This document shows positions 1 to 6,050 of a stretch of DNA of 9,893 nt, one piece after another. Below the pieces are notes generated by a model, which saw only the letters and a list, made by a program, of their open reading frames with translations, made no database searches and was not told the DNA's origin. The first letter of the stretch is position 1, and every line of letters begins with the position of its first letter. The position numbers were made by a program, and so were the translations under genes. This DNA is from an uncultured Collinsella sp. (GTDB lineage: Bacteria; Actinomycetota; Coriobacteriia; Coriobacteriales; Coriobacteriaceae): contig UQSB01000064.1 of NCBI GenBank assembly GCA_900543505.1, positions 1-9,893 of the forward strand, written 5' to 3'.

Positions 1-505
1 CTTCCTCGGGGAGCAGGGCCACGATGTCGTCGAGCAGGTCACCCGTGCCATGGCCGTGCAGGGCCGAGAGCGGCGTGGGCTCACCGATGCCGAGCGAATA
101 GAACTCCCAGATGTTGTCGTTCTCGCGATCGGGGTTATCGAGCTTGTTCACCAGCAGAAAGACCGGCTTGTCCGAGCGCTTGAGCATGCGGGCGACCGAC
201 TCATCCTCCTCGGTGACACCGGTGCGGCCGTCGACCACAAACAGGATGACGGCCGCTTCCTCGGCGGCGGCGAGCGCCTGGTCGCGGATGGACGTGGCAA
301 AGACGTCGTCGCTCTTGAGCGGCTCGATACCGCCCGTGTCGACGATGGTGAACTCGCGGCCGTTCCAATCGGCCGTGTGATACGAGCGGTCGCGCGTGAC
401 GCCGCGGGACTCGTGGACGATGGCGTCCGAGGTCTGGGCCAGGCGGTTAACGAGCGTGGACTTGCCCACGTTGGGGCGTCCGACGACGGCGACGATAGGT
501 TTCAT
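1..505 (-). CDS. der: Ribosome-associated GTPase Der (EngA), N-terminal part; continues beyond the left edge
   Basis: Der is an essential bacterial GTPase with two tandem G domains and a C-terminal KH-like domain that acts in late 50S subunit assembly. Only codons 1-168, essentially the first G domain, lie in the window, and no stop codon is reached. Translating the minus strand from the ATG at 503-505 gives the G1/P-loop GRPNVGKS (residues 9-16), a GVTRD segment holding the G2 Thr (Thr37), the G3 DTGG (56-59), the G4 NKLD (120-123) and a G5-like SALHG (147-151). All are intact. The start is supported by AAAGGAG (511-517) five bases upstream, and that sequence overlaps the TAA stop of the DUF512 gene. 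There are 10 nt between the two genes, so this is the last visible gene of the operon. The second G domain and KH domain are assumed, not seen. Confidence 0.96.
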   Translation of the reverse strand, partial: MKPIVAVVGRPNVGKSTLVNRLAQTSDAIVHESRGVTRDRSYHTADWNGREFTIVDTGGIEPLKSDDVFATSIRDQALAAAEEAAVILFVVDGRTGVTEEDESVARMLKRSDKPVFLLVNKLDNPDRENDNIWEFYSLGIGEPTPLSALHGHGTGDLLDDIVALLPEE

Positions 506-510
506 CTGCT

Positions 511-517
511 CTCCTTT
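511..517 (-). promoter_or_regulatory. Shine-Dalgarno of der, overlapping the DUF512 stop codon
   Basis: AAAGGAG on the minus strand lies 5 nt before the der ATG. Its first A bases are also part of the TAA stop of the upstream gene (516-518), so a ribosome ending on DUF512 sits directly on the der initiation site. This fixes the der start and suggests translational coupling. Confidence 0.8.
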
Positions 518-1958
518 AATGGGTAGGGTCAGTGGAATTAGTAGAGTCGGCAGGCACAATGCCAAGGATGTGCTCCAGGGTATCGAGCAGCTCATGCGGC
601 ATGGTCGATACCACATGAACCTCGGCGCCGCGACTGGTAAGGCTTGCGAGTAAATCGTCACGATGATACTCGTCAAGCGTCATGCCGTCAGCGTTGAACA
701 TGAGCTTAGGCACAAAGAGCATAACCCCCGACAGGTCTTGGGGCAGCTGCTCCAGAATGTCGCACGCGACGATGAGGCCGGTCACGTCCACGTTGCCGCC
801 AAAGTAGCGGTTCTTGATGGCCGTGACGGTGCCGTCGAGACCATGCGGCGACTCCACAAAGCGTGCCACGGTGTCGCGCGCGCTGGCGCCCGAAAGGCAC
901 AGCAGGTGCTGGCTGCGTGCGGCGATGGCCTCGCGGACGCGGGCCAGTCGCTCGGTATCGGCGGCAAGCACGTCGTCGGTCTCGTCTAGATACGAGCGGA
1001 TCATGCCGATGCCGTCGTAGTACTGCGGGTAACCGTCGTAAAAGTCCGCCTCGGGAGGATCGATGCCGGCGTCCAGATAGAACTCGTCGCTCATCTGGAA
1101 GGTGTGGCGGCCAAAGCGCTCGAAGGCACGGTCCTGGTAGGGACGGATCATGGCAATGGTCTCGCGCGCTAGCTCGGGCTTGTCGCTGTAGGACCAGCTA
1201 AAACGGTTCTGATGCTTGGTAAAGCCGAGCGGCACGATGCCCAGGCTTGTGATTTGCTCGTGCTCCTCGCAAAAGCGCAGGGTCTTTTCCAGCTCCTCGC
1301 CGTCGTTCATGCCGGGGCACAACACGATCTGCGCGTGAATCTCGATGCCGGCGGCCATGATGGTCTCGAGTACGTCCATGCCTCGCTGGGCGTTACGGCC
1401 CATCATACGACGGCGGACGTCGGGGCTCACAGCGTGGACCGACACGTTCATGGGACTCATGTTGCGCTGGATGACGTTTTGCACGTCCTCGTCGGTGAGG
1501 TTCGTAAGCGTGACAAAGTTGCCTTGCAAAAAGCTTAGGCGATAGTCGTCGTCGCGAATATAGAGCGTGGAGCGGCCGCCCTTGGGGAGCATGGTCATAA
1601 AGCAGAACACGCAGGCGTTGACGCAGGTACGCATGCCGTCGAAGATGGGGCCATCGAACTCCAAACCCCAATCCTCGCCGGGAAAGCGGTCGAGCTCGAC
1701 GGGGGTGACGGTGCCGTCGCGCGGGTCGAAAACCTCGAGGTCGACGGTATCATCGTCGGCCTCCCAGAGCCACACGATCATATCGGTAAGCTGCTCGCCG
1801 TTGACCGTAAGTACGCGCATGCCCGGCTCGATACCCACATCCCACGCGGGCGATTCGGGACGCACGTTCTTTACGAGCGCGCCCTCACCCGGCTCGGGGT
1901 CGCGGCTGCGCCCGTAATCGGCCACCTCGGCGGCGTATGCGGGTACGGTCTGGTCCAT
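516..1958 (-). CDS. DUF512-family radical SAM protein with N-terminal PDZ-like domain
   Basis: A 480-residue protein of the PDZ / radical SAM / DUF512 family, whose substrate is not established to my knowledge. Residues about 25-95 look like a PDZ-type domain (V-x-P-x-S-P-A near 32-38, GIEPGMRVLTVNGEQL at 42-57). The radical SAM cluster motif C-x3-C-x2-C is Cys112, Cys116 and Cys119 in the stretch TCVNACVFCF, which would bind a [4Fe-4S] cluster used to cleave S-adenosylmethionine. The C-terminal part fits DUF512. No signal peptide or membrane segment is seen, so it is probably cytosolic. The ATG at 1956-1958 starts 2 nt after the ispH stop. The reading frame stays open upstream to 2180, but that stretch overlaps the ispH coding region, so the short start is preferred. 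Genes of this family often sit directly before der in Firmicutes, as here, suggesting but not proving a role linked to ribosome maturation. Confidence 0.9.
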   Translation of the reverse strand: MDQTVPAYAAEVADYGRSRDPEPGEGALVKNVRPESPAWDVGIEPGMRVLTVNGEQLTDMIVWLWEADDDTVDLEVFDPRDGTVTPVELDRFPGEDWGLEFDGPIFDGMRTCVNACVFCFMTMLPKGGRSTLYIRDDDYRLSFLQGNFVTLTNLTDEDVQNVIQRNMSPMNVSVHAVSPDVRRRMMGRNAQRGMDVLETIMAAGIEIHAQIVLCPGMNDGEELEKTLRFCEEHEQITSLGIVPLGFTKHQNRFSWSYSDKPELARETIAMIRPYQDRAFERFGRHTFQMSDEFYLDAGIDPPEADFYDGYPQYYDGIGMIRSYLDETDDVLAADTERLARVREAIAARSQHLLCLSGASARDTVARFVESPHGLDGTVTAIKNRYFGGNVDVTGLIVACDILEQLPQDLSGVMLFVPKLMFNADGMTLDEYHRDDLLASLTSRGAEVHVVSTMPHELLDTLEHILGIVPADSTNSTDPTH

Positions 1959-1974
1959 GATTAGCGGCAAAGCT
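1956..1974 (-). promoter_or_regulatory. ispH/DUF512 junction: stop-start TAATCATG with a distant Shine-Dalgarno
   Basis: The ispH stop TAA (1961-1963) is followed after two bases by the DUF512 ATG (1956-1958). The only purine-rich sequence nearby, AAGGAG within the last ispH codons, ends about 14 nt before the ATG, further than the usual 5-9 nt. Reinitiation by ribosomes finishing ispH is the likeliest way this gene is translated. That is an inference from spacing only. Confidence 0.5.
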
Positions 1975-2860
1975 CCTTGATGCGCGTTACGGCGCGCTCG
2001 ATGTGTTCTTGCGGGGTTGAGGCTCCGGCGGTGATGCCGATGTGGTGAGCGTCGGTAAACCACGCGGCCAGAAGCTCGGAAGCTTCCTCGATGTGATGCG
2101 TGTGCTCGCAGGCGTCTGCGCAAATCTGAGCCAGGCGGCGGGTGTTGCCCGAGTTCTTGCCACCCACGACGACCATGCAATCACAGCGTTTGGCAAGTGA
2201 TGCGGCTGCCTGCTGGCGCTCGCTCGTGGCGGCGCAGATGGTGTTGATCACGCGCAGCTCCTGCACGCGCGGGGTGATGGCAGCCACGACCTCGGCGAGG
2301 TTCTGCGCGGTCTGGGTGGTCTGCACAACCAGGCCCACCTTGCCCTTGAGCGGCAGCGCGTCCGCATCGGCAGCGCAACTCACGACCTGCGCGTTATCAC
2401 CAGCGTGGCCCAGGATGCCCTCCACCTCGGGATGGCCCGGCTCGCCCACGACGAGTACGCGGTAGCCCTCGCGTACCAGGCGCTCGGCGGCCACATGGAC
2501 CTTCTTCACGTAGGGACAGGTGGCGTCGACCACGGTAAGGCCGCGCTCGCGGGCAGCATCGATCACTTGCGGCACCACGCCGTGGGCGCGGATGATCACG
2601 GTACCGGTTGCGGCGCTATCCAGGTTCTCAGCCAGGCTAACGCCTGCCTCAGCGAGCTCGCGCACCACGATAGGGTTATGGATGAGCGGACCCAAGGTAT
2701 GGACCTGATTGCACTCCCCTGCCTGCGGCGCAGCGGCCAGCGCCATATCGAGCGCACGCTGTACGCCGTAGCAAGTGCCGGCGTGGGCGGCGATCTCGAT
2801 GGTAGGCGCGGTTGCGTGGTCGGACGCAGTCGCGGCGGTGTTCGTCACGTTCTCGATCAT
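1961..2860 (-). CDS. ispH: 4-hydroxy-3-methylbut-2-enyl diphosphate reductase (IspH/LytB)
   Basis: Last enzyme of the MEP isoprenoid pathway: a cytosolic iron-sulfur reductase converting HMBPP to isopentenyl and dimethylallyl diphosphate. The 299-residue protein has the three cluster cysteines in family context: Cys30 (AGTCYGV), Cys115 (DATCPYVKKVH) and Cys208 (NTICAATSERQ). The substrate-site motif GHPEVEG holds His142 and the catalytic Glu144, and TLGPLIHNP is at 55-63. The late NSxN substrate loop reads NSGNTRRL, with Gly where Escherichia coli has a second Ser; the Ser and Asn usually counted as essential remain. The ATG at 2858-2860 is chosen because it lies 2 nt after the plsC stop. A GTG at 2890 would overlap plsC by 28 nt and has no better ribosome site. 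The Shine-Dalgarno for the chosen start is weak (GGCAGG), which fits coupling to plsC. Length is near the usual size of about 300 residues. Confidence 0.97.
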   Translation of the reverse strand: MIENVTNTAATASDHATAPTIEIAAHAGTCYGVQRALDMALAAAPQAGECNQVHTLGPLIHNPIVVRELAEAGVSLAENLDSAATGTVIIRAHGVVPQVIDAARERGLTVVDATCPYVKKVHVAAERLVREGYRVLVVGEPGHPEVEGILGHAGDNAQVVSCAADADALPLKGKVGLVVQTTQTAQNLAEVVAAITPRVQELRVINTICAATSERQQAAASLAKRCDCMVVVGGKNSGNTRRLAQICADACEHTHHIEEASELLAAWFTDAHHIGITAGASTPQEHIERAVTRIKELCR

Positions 2861-2862
2861 GG

Positions 2863-3591
2863 CTAGAACCTGCCCGGATGCTCGGCGCACAGCTCGTCAC
2901 GCATGGCGTATACGCGGCTCATGGCCTCGGACTCAAACCAGGCCAGGCGCTCCGTGCGCTTAAGCCCGGCCGGTGCGTCGGAAAGCGAGACGGCCTTGCC
3001 GGCACGAATCCAGCACTTCTTGGGACGCATGAGCTTTTTGCCCGCGGGCGTGATGTCGGACCAGCCGCAAATGGCGAGCGGGTTGACGGGCGCCTTGCCC
3101 ATCTGAGCGATGAGCGCAAAACCGCCGTGGACCTCGGGCTTGATCTCGCGCGAGCGGATGCGCGTGCCCTCGGGGAAGATCAGGACGTCCTCGCCGCGCT
3201 GCAGCGCATGCTGGGCGGCGCGCAGGCACTTCATATCGGCAGTACCGCGCTCCACGGGGATGCCGCCAACGCGGCTAAAAGCCCAGCGCACAATCTTGCT
3301 CTTGGCGAACTCGGACTTAAAGATAGGGCGAATGCGGCGGCCGCCAAAGAACAGCGCCGTCTCCACGGCCAGCAGCTCGGCCATCGAGGTGTGGTTGCAG
3401 ATGACCACGCTGCCGCGGCCGTCCTGGCGCTCAAACAGCAGATCGGCATCTTCGACCTTCCAACGCCACATGAGCTTGGAGAAGGCCCAAAGGATGGCCA
3501 TGACTACGACGACGGTACCGCGGATGAGCGCCGGGAACTCGGCGTAGGGGGCGTTGTAATAGTCCTCGGGCGTCTGCTTAAACAGGCGCAT
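2863..3591 (-). CDS. plsC: 1-acyl-sn-glycerol-3-phosphate acyltransferase (PlsC family)
   Basis: Membrane-associated acyltransferase that converts lysophosphatidate to phosphatidate in phospholipid synthesis; 242 residues, normal for the family. A hydrophobic stretch near 22-41 is the likely membrane anchor. The N-terminal catalytic motif reads NHTSMAE: His67 is present, but the usual HX4D aspartate is Glu72 (codon GAG at 3376-3378). The second motif FPEGTR (139-144) is canonical, as are the SEFAKSKIVRWAFSRVGGIPVER region (about 93-115) and a proline-containing block near PVNPLAI. The start has a near-perfect Shine-Dalgarno 5 nt upstream, embedded in the end of cmk. Stop and start are 3 nt apart upstream (cmk) and 2 nt apart downstream (ispH). 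Family membership is clear. The acyl donor, and whether it acts on lysophosphatidate or a related lysolipid, cannot be read from the sequence. Confidence 0.92.
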   Translation of the reverse strand: MRLFKQTPEDYYNAPYAEFPALIRGTVVVVMAILWAFSKLMWRWKVEDADLLFERQDGRGSVVICNHTSMAELLAVETALFFGGRRIRPIFKSEFAKSKIVRWAFSRVGGIPVERGTADMKCLRAAQHALQRGEDVLIFPEGTRIRSREIKPEVHGGFALIAQMGKAPVNPLAICGWSDITPAGKKLMRPKKCWIRAGKAVSLSDAPAGLKRTERLAWFESEAMSRVYAMRDELCAEHPGRF

Positions 3592-3594
3592 GGG

Positions 3595-4281
3595 CTACCT
3601 CCTTTGGTTGATGAGGACCTCGATAATGCGGACGACCTCGTCGATGGTATGGGCGGTGGAGTCGACGTGCACGGCGTCCTCGGCGGGGATGAGCGGGGCG
3701 ACCTCGCGGCTGCTGTCGAGCTTGTCGCGCTGCTTAAGGGCGTCGAGAGTCTCGTCGACCTCGGCCTCGAGTTGCGCGGGCGTGAGCGGCTGAGCGTCGT
3801 TTTGGTGGCGCTGCAGCACGCGGCGGCGGGCGCGCTCGCGCGGGTCGGCGGTCAGGAAGACCTTGACCTGCGCGTTAGGGAACACGACGGTTCCGATGTC
3901 GCGACCCTCGGCCACGATATCGCGGTCCTCGGCGGCGCGGCGCTGATGGATGAGCATGGCGGCGCGCACGCCCGGGTAGGCCGAGACTTTGGACACGTTG
4001 GCGTCGACCTGCGGGGTGCGGATGGCGGCCGAAGCGTCCTGGCCGTCAATGGTCAGGCGCGTGTCCTCGCCGGTGCCGTTGGTAAAGCGAATCTCGATCT
4101 GCTCGGCGAGGGCGTCGATGGCCGCCTCGTCGTCTAGATCGATGCCGCGGTCGAGCGCGGCGAAGGTGACGGCGCGATACATGGCGCCCGTGTCGAGCTT
4201 GTTAAAGCCCAGCTGGCGGGCGATCTCCTTGGCGATGGTGGATTTGCCGGAACCGGCGGGGCCGTCGATGGCGACGATCAT
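3595..4281 (-). CDS. cmk: Cytidylate kinase (CMP/dCMP kinase)
   Basis: Phosphorylates CMP and dCMP with ATP to make CDP and dCDP; cytosolic, pyrimidine nucleotide metabolism. The 228-residue protein opens with MIVAIDGPAGSGKST, the P-loop at residues 7-15, followed by LDTGAMYRAV (29-38), a bacterial Cmk signature. The later blocks EGRDIGTVVFPNAQVKVFLT and RRVLQR match the catalytic and lid regions. Length is typical (about 220-230). The start is the ATG at 4279-4281 with AAAGGAAG (4288-4295) six bases upstream. The frame stays open upstream to 4530, but the predicted sequence there is low-complexity Arg/Pro and overlaps rluB, so it is not coding. A 68 nt gap separates it from rluB, the widest inside this gene cluster, with no convincing terminator. 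In many actinobacteria cmk is directly followed by, or fused to, der. Here three genes intervene. Confidence 0.97.
   Translation of the reverse strand: MIVAIDGPAGSGKSTIAKEIARQLGFNKLDTGAMYRAVTFAALDRGIDLDDEAAIDALAEQIEIRFTNGTGEDTRLTIDGQDASAAIRTPQVDANVSKVSAYPGVRAAMLIHQRRAAEDRDIVAEGRDIGTVVFPNAQVKVFLTADPRERARRRVLQRHQNDAQPLTPAQLEAEVDETLDALKQRDKLDSSREVAPLIPAEDAVHVDSTAHTIDEVVRIIEVLINQRR
3596..3605 (-). promoter_or_regulatory. Shine-Dalgarno of plsC, encoded by the last cmk codons
   Basis: The last codons of cmk read CAA AGG AGG TAG, giving AAAGGAGGTA a few bases before the plsC ATG (3589-3591). The tandem AGG arginine codons therefore also form an almost ideal anti-SD match. This decides the plsC start and points to coupled translation of the two genes. 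Confidence 0.85.
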
Positions 4282-4349
4282 GCAGTGCTTCCTTTCGATG
4301 GTTGACGTGCTGGTATGGTTCGCGGGCGCTGTATTGGTTGGCGGTCTGC
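4282..4349 (-). other. 68 nt rluB-cmk spacer, no recognisable signal besides the cmk ribosome site
   Basis: This is the widest gap within the scpA-to-der cluster. It holds AAAGGAAG (4288-4295) for cmk. By eye it shows no stable hairpin with a T-run and no good promoter pair, so cmk is probably read from the upstream transcript. A promoter for the cmk-plsC-ispH part cannot be excluded. Confidence 0.4.
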
Positions 4350-5324
4350 CTAGCCGGTGTAACGCTCGCGGTAGGTATTGCGCTTGGGTGCGGAGCCGTG
4401 GCTGCCGTGGTGACGCGTGCGGGTCGCGGCGTTGGTCGCCGCCGCGCCGGCGCGCTTGCCGACGGCCTGCTTGGGCGGGATGCCGCCGGCCTTGAGGATC
4501 TGCACCTCGCGGTCGGTGAGCTCGCGCCACGAGCCCTTGGCCACGCCCTCGAGCTCAAGGCCGGCAAAGTTGCAGCGATGCAGGCGGATTACCGGATGGT
4601 GGATCTTGCTCAGCATGCGCTTGACCTGGTTCTTGCGACCCTCGCGGATGATGACCTCCACGGCGGTGGTACCGGGCTTGACGCCTTGCGGTGCCACAGC
4701 CTCTGCCTCGCGCGCGTTGATGACGCGGCAGATCGCCGGCTGGCACAGGCCGTCGTCGAGCTCGATGCCACGGCGGAGCGGTCCCAAGTCGCGATCGGTC
4801 AGGTGGCCGTCCACGAGTGCTTGGTAGGTCTTATAGACATGCTTGCTGGGGTGCAGCAGGTCCTGCGACAGGTCGCCGTCGGTGGTAAAGAGCAAAAGGC
4901 CTGTGGTGTCGCGGTCCAGGCGACCCACCGGGAAGAGCCCCGGATAGCGGTCGCGCGGGACCAGGTCTGCCACGCAAGGTCGCTCCTGCGGGTCGCTCAT
5001 GGTGGTGAGGTAGCCGGTCGGCTTGTAGAGCATCAAGTACACGGCGCCCTGGTTGAGCTTGACGGGCATGCCGTCGACCTCGATATGGTCGCGGTCGACG
5101 TCGACCTTGGTGCCCAGTTCGGTCGCGACCTGGCCGTTGACGGTCACGCGGCCGGCAGTCATCAGGTCTTCCGACCCGCGGCGGCTCGCCACGCCCGCGC
5201 GCGCCAAAAAGCGCTGCAGGCGCATGGTGTGCGGATAGACGGGCTGGGCGTCGGACTCGTGCGTATCCGCGTTGGGTACCGCAGCGCCGGCGCGCGTCTC
5301 CCCTACTTCGTTAGTCCTCGTCAT
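4350..5324 (-). CDS. rluB: S4-domain pseudouridine synthase, RsuA/RluB family
   Basis: Converts specific uridines of rRNA to pseudouridine. By neighbourhood this is the RluB type, which acts on helix 89 of 23S rRNA in Escherichia coli; the exact target is inferred. In the 324-residue protein an S4 RNA-binding domain starts at about residue 34 (MRLQRFLARAGVASRR). The catalytic motif GRLDRDTTGLLLFTTDGDL holds Asp137, and the RKNQVKRM block lies further on. The ATG at 5322-5324 is chosen for its GGAGG at 5331-5335, six bases upstream. It overlaps the scpB end by 14 nt and gives a 33-residue polar leader before the S4 domain. A second in-frame ATG at 5225 would start right at the S4 domain but lacks as good a ribosome site. 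The last roughly 45 residues form a basic, Arg/His/Gly/Ala-rich tail, probably disordered and RNA-binding. Confidence 0.93.
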   Translation of the reverse strand: MTRTNEVGETRAGAAVPNADTHESDAQPVYPHTMRLQRFLARAGVASRRGSEDLMTAGRVTVNGQVATELGTKVDVDRDHIEVDGMPVKLNQGAVYLMLYKPTGYLTTMSDPQERPCVADLVPRDRYPGLFPVGRLDRDTTGLLLFTTDGDLSQDLLHPSKHVYKTYQALVDGHLTDRDLGPLRRGIELDDGLCQPAICRVINAREAEAVAPQGVKPGTTAVEVIIREGRKNQVKRMLSKIHHPVIRLHRCNFAGLELEGVAKGSWRELTDREVQILKAGGIPPKQAVGKRAGAAATNAATRTRHHGSHGSAPKRNTYRERYTG

Positions 5325-6039
5325 GCAAATCCTCCGAGATCTCGTCGACGACCAGGGTTTCCAAGTTCTCGACTGCCTCAACATCTTCAACATCGGTATC
5401 GAGCAGCTCGCGCTCTTCGTCCAGGTCCTCGGCCTGCTCCTCGAGCGTGGACTGAATGCTGCGGCCGCTCAGGCGCTCGCGGATAAACTGACGCGACTGC
5501 TCGTCGGGGGCAAACTGCTCCAGATCGGGCAGATCGCGGGTGGAGCGCAGACCGAACTTTTCCAAGAAGGCGTTGGTCGTGCCGTAGATGATGGCTTGAC
5601 CGCGCTGGGGGTCGCGTCCGAGCTCGCGCACCAGACCTTTGTCCACGAGCGACGCGATGACGCCGTCGGAATTGACGCCGCGGATGCCCTTGACCACCTC
5701 GCGCGTCACGGGCTGGTGGTATGCGATGACGGCCAGTGTTTCGAGCGCGGCCTGCGACAGCTTTTGCGTGTCCCAGCTCAACACATTGGCCTCGACCACG
5801 TCGTGGTAGGCGGGGTGCGTAAACAGGCGCCAGCCGCCGGCGACCTCACGCAGCTGAAAGCCACGGTTGGCCTCCTCGTACTCAACCTTGAGCTCGGCGA
5901 GCAGCGATGCGCACTCGCCGGGGGCGATATCCAGTGCGCCGGCGAGCGCGGGCGCACTCACCGGGTCGCTCGACACCAGCAGCAGCGCCTCGAGGGCGCC
6001 TTTGAGGCTGTTTGCCTCCAGCGTTGAAAGGGTTGACAT
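5311..6039 (-). CDS. scpB: Segregation and condensation protein ScpB
   Basis: ScpB dimers bind the kleisin ScpA and, with SMC, form the bacterial condensin that compacts and segregates the chromosome. The 242-residue protein begins with a winged-helix domain (KGALEALLLVSSDPVSAPAL near residue 13) and has the highly conserved second winged-helix block LSQAALETLAVIAYHQPVTR, then IRGVNSDGVIASL and YGTTNAFLEKFGL. The common GRP triplet in this block reads GQA here. About 45 C-terminal residues after the folded part are very acidic (many Glu and Asp) and make the protein longer than the roughly 200 residues of Bacillus subtilis ScpB. The ATG at 6037-6039 follows AGGAGC, which overlaps the scpA TAG stop, with 11 nt between the genes. 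The 3' end overlaps rluB by 14 nt. Confidence 0.97.
   Translation of the reverse strand: MSTLSTLEANSLKGALEALLLVSSDPVSAPALAGALDIAPGECASLLAELKVEYEEANRGFQLREVAGGWRLFTHPAYHDVVEANVLSWDTQKLSQAALETLAVIAYHQPVTREVVKGIRGVNSDGVIASLVDKGLVRELGRDPQRGQAIIYGTTNAFLEKFGLRSTRDLPDLEQFAPDEQSRQFIRERLSGRSIQSTLEEQAEDLDEERELLDTDVEDVEAVENLETLVVDEISEDLHDED
5322..5335 (-). promoter_or_regulatory. rluB start site inside the scpB 3' end
   Basis: GGAGG (5331-5335) lies 6 nt before an ATG (5322-5324), all inside the last codons of scpB, whose stop is at 5311-5313. This selects the shorter 324-codon rluB over a 347-codon reading that would begin at 5393 without a comparable ribosome site. Confidence 0.8.
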
Positions 6040-6050
6040 GGTTGCTGCTC

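Noticed and set aside
50..526. Plus-strand open frame of 158 codons at the left edge
   Set aside because: The minus strand here encodes the Der G domain with all motifs intact. The plus frame is its antisense shadow.
1961..2180. 74-residue N-terminal extension of the DUF512 protein
   Set aside because: The extension lies wholly within ispH in another frame, is Arg/His-rich without domain similarity, and the ATG at 1958 places the PDZ-like domain near the N-terminus as expected.
2812..4137. Plus-strand open frame of 441 codons opposite ispH, plsC and cmk
   Set aside because: It spans three well-supported minus-strand genes and its translation is Gly/Leu/Val/Asp-rich with no recognisable domain. 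Open antisense frames of this kind are expected in GC-rich genes with strong third-position bias.
4302..5486. Plus-strand open frame of 394 codons opposite rluB and part of scpB
   Set aside because: It is antisense to genes with clear motifs, shows no domain of its own and has no good ribosome site; a codon-bias shadow.
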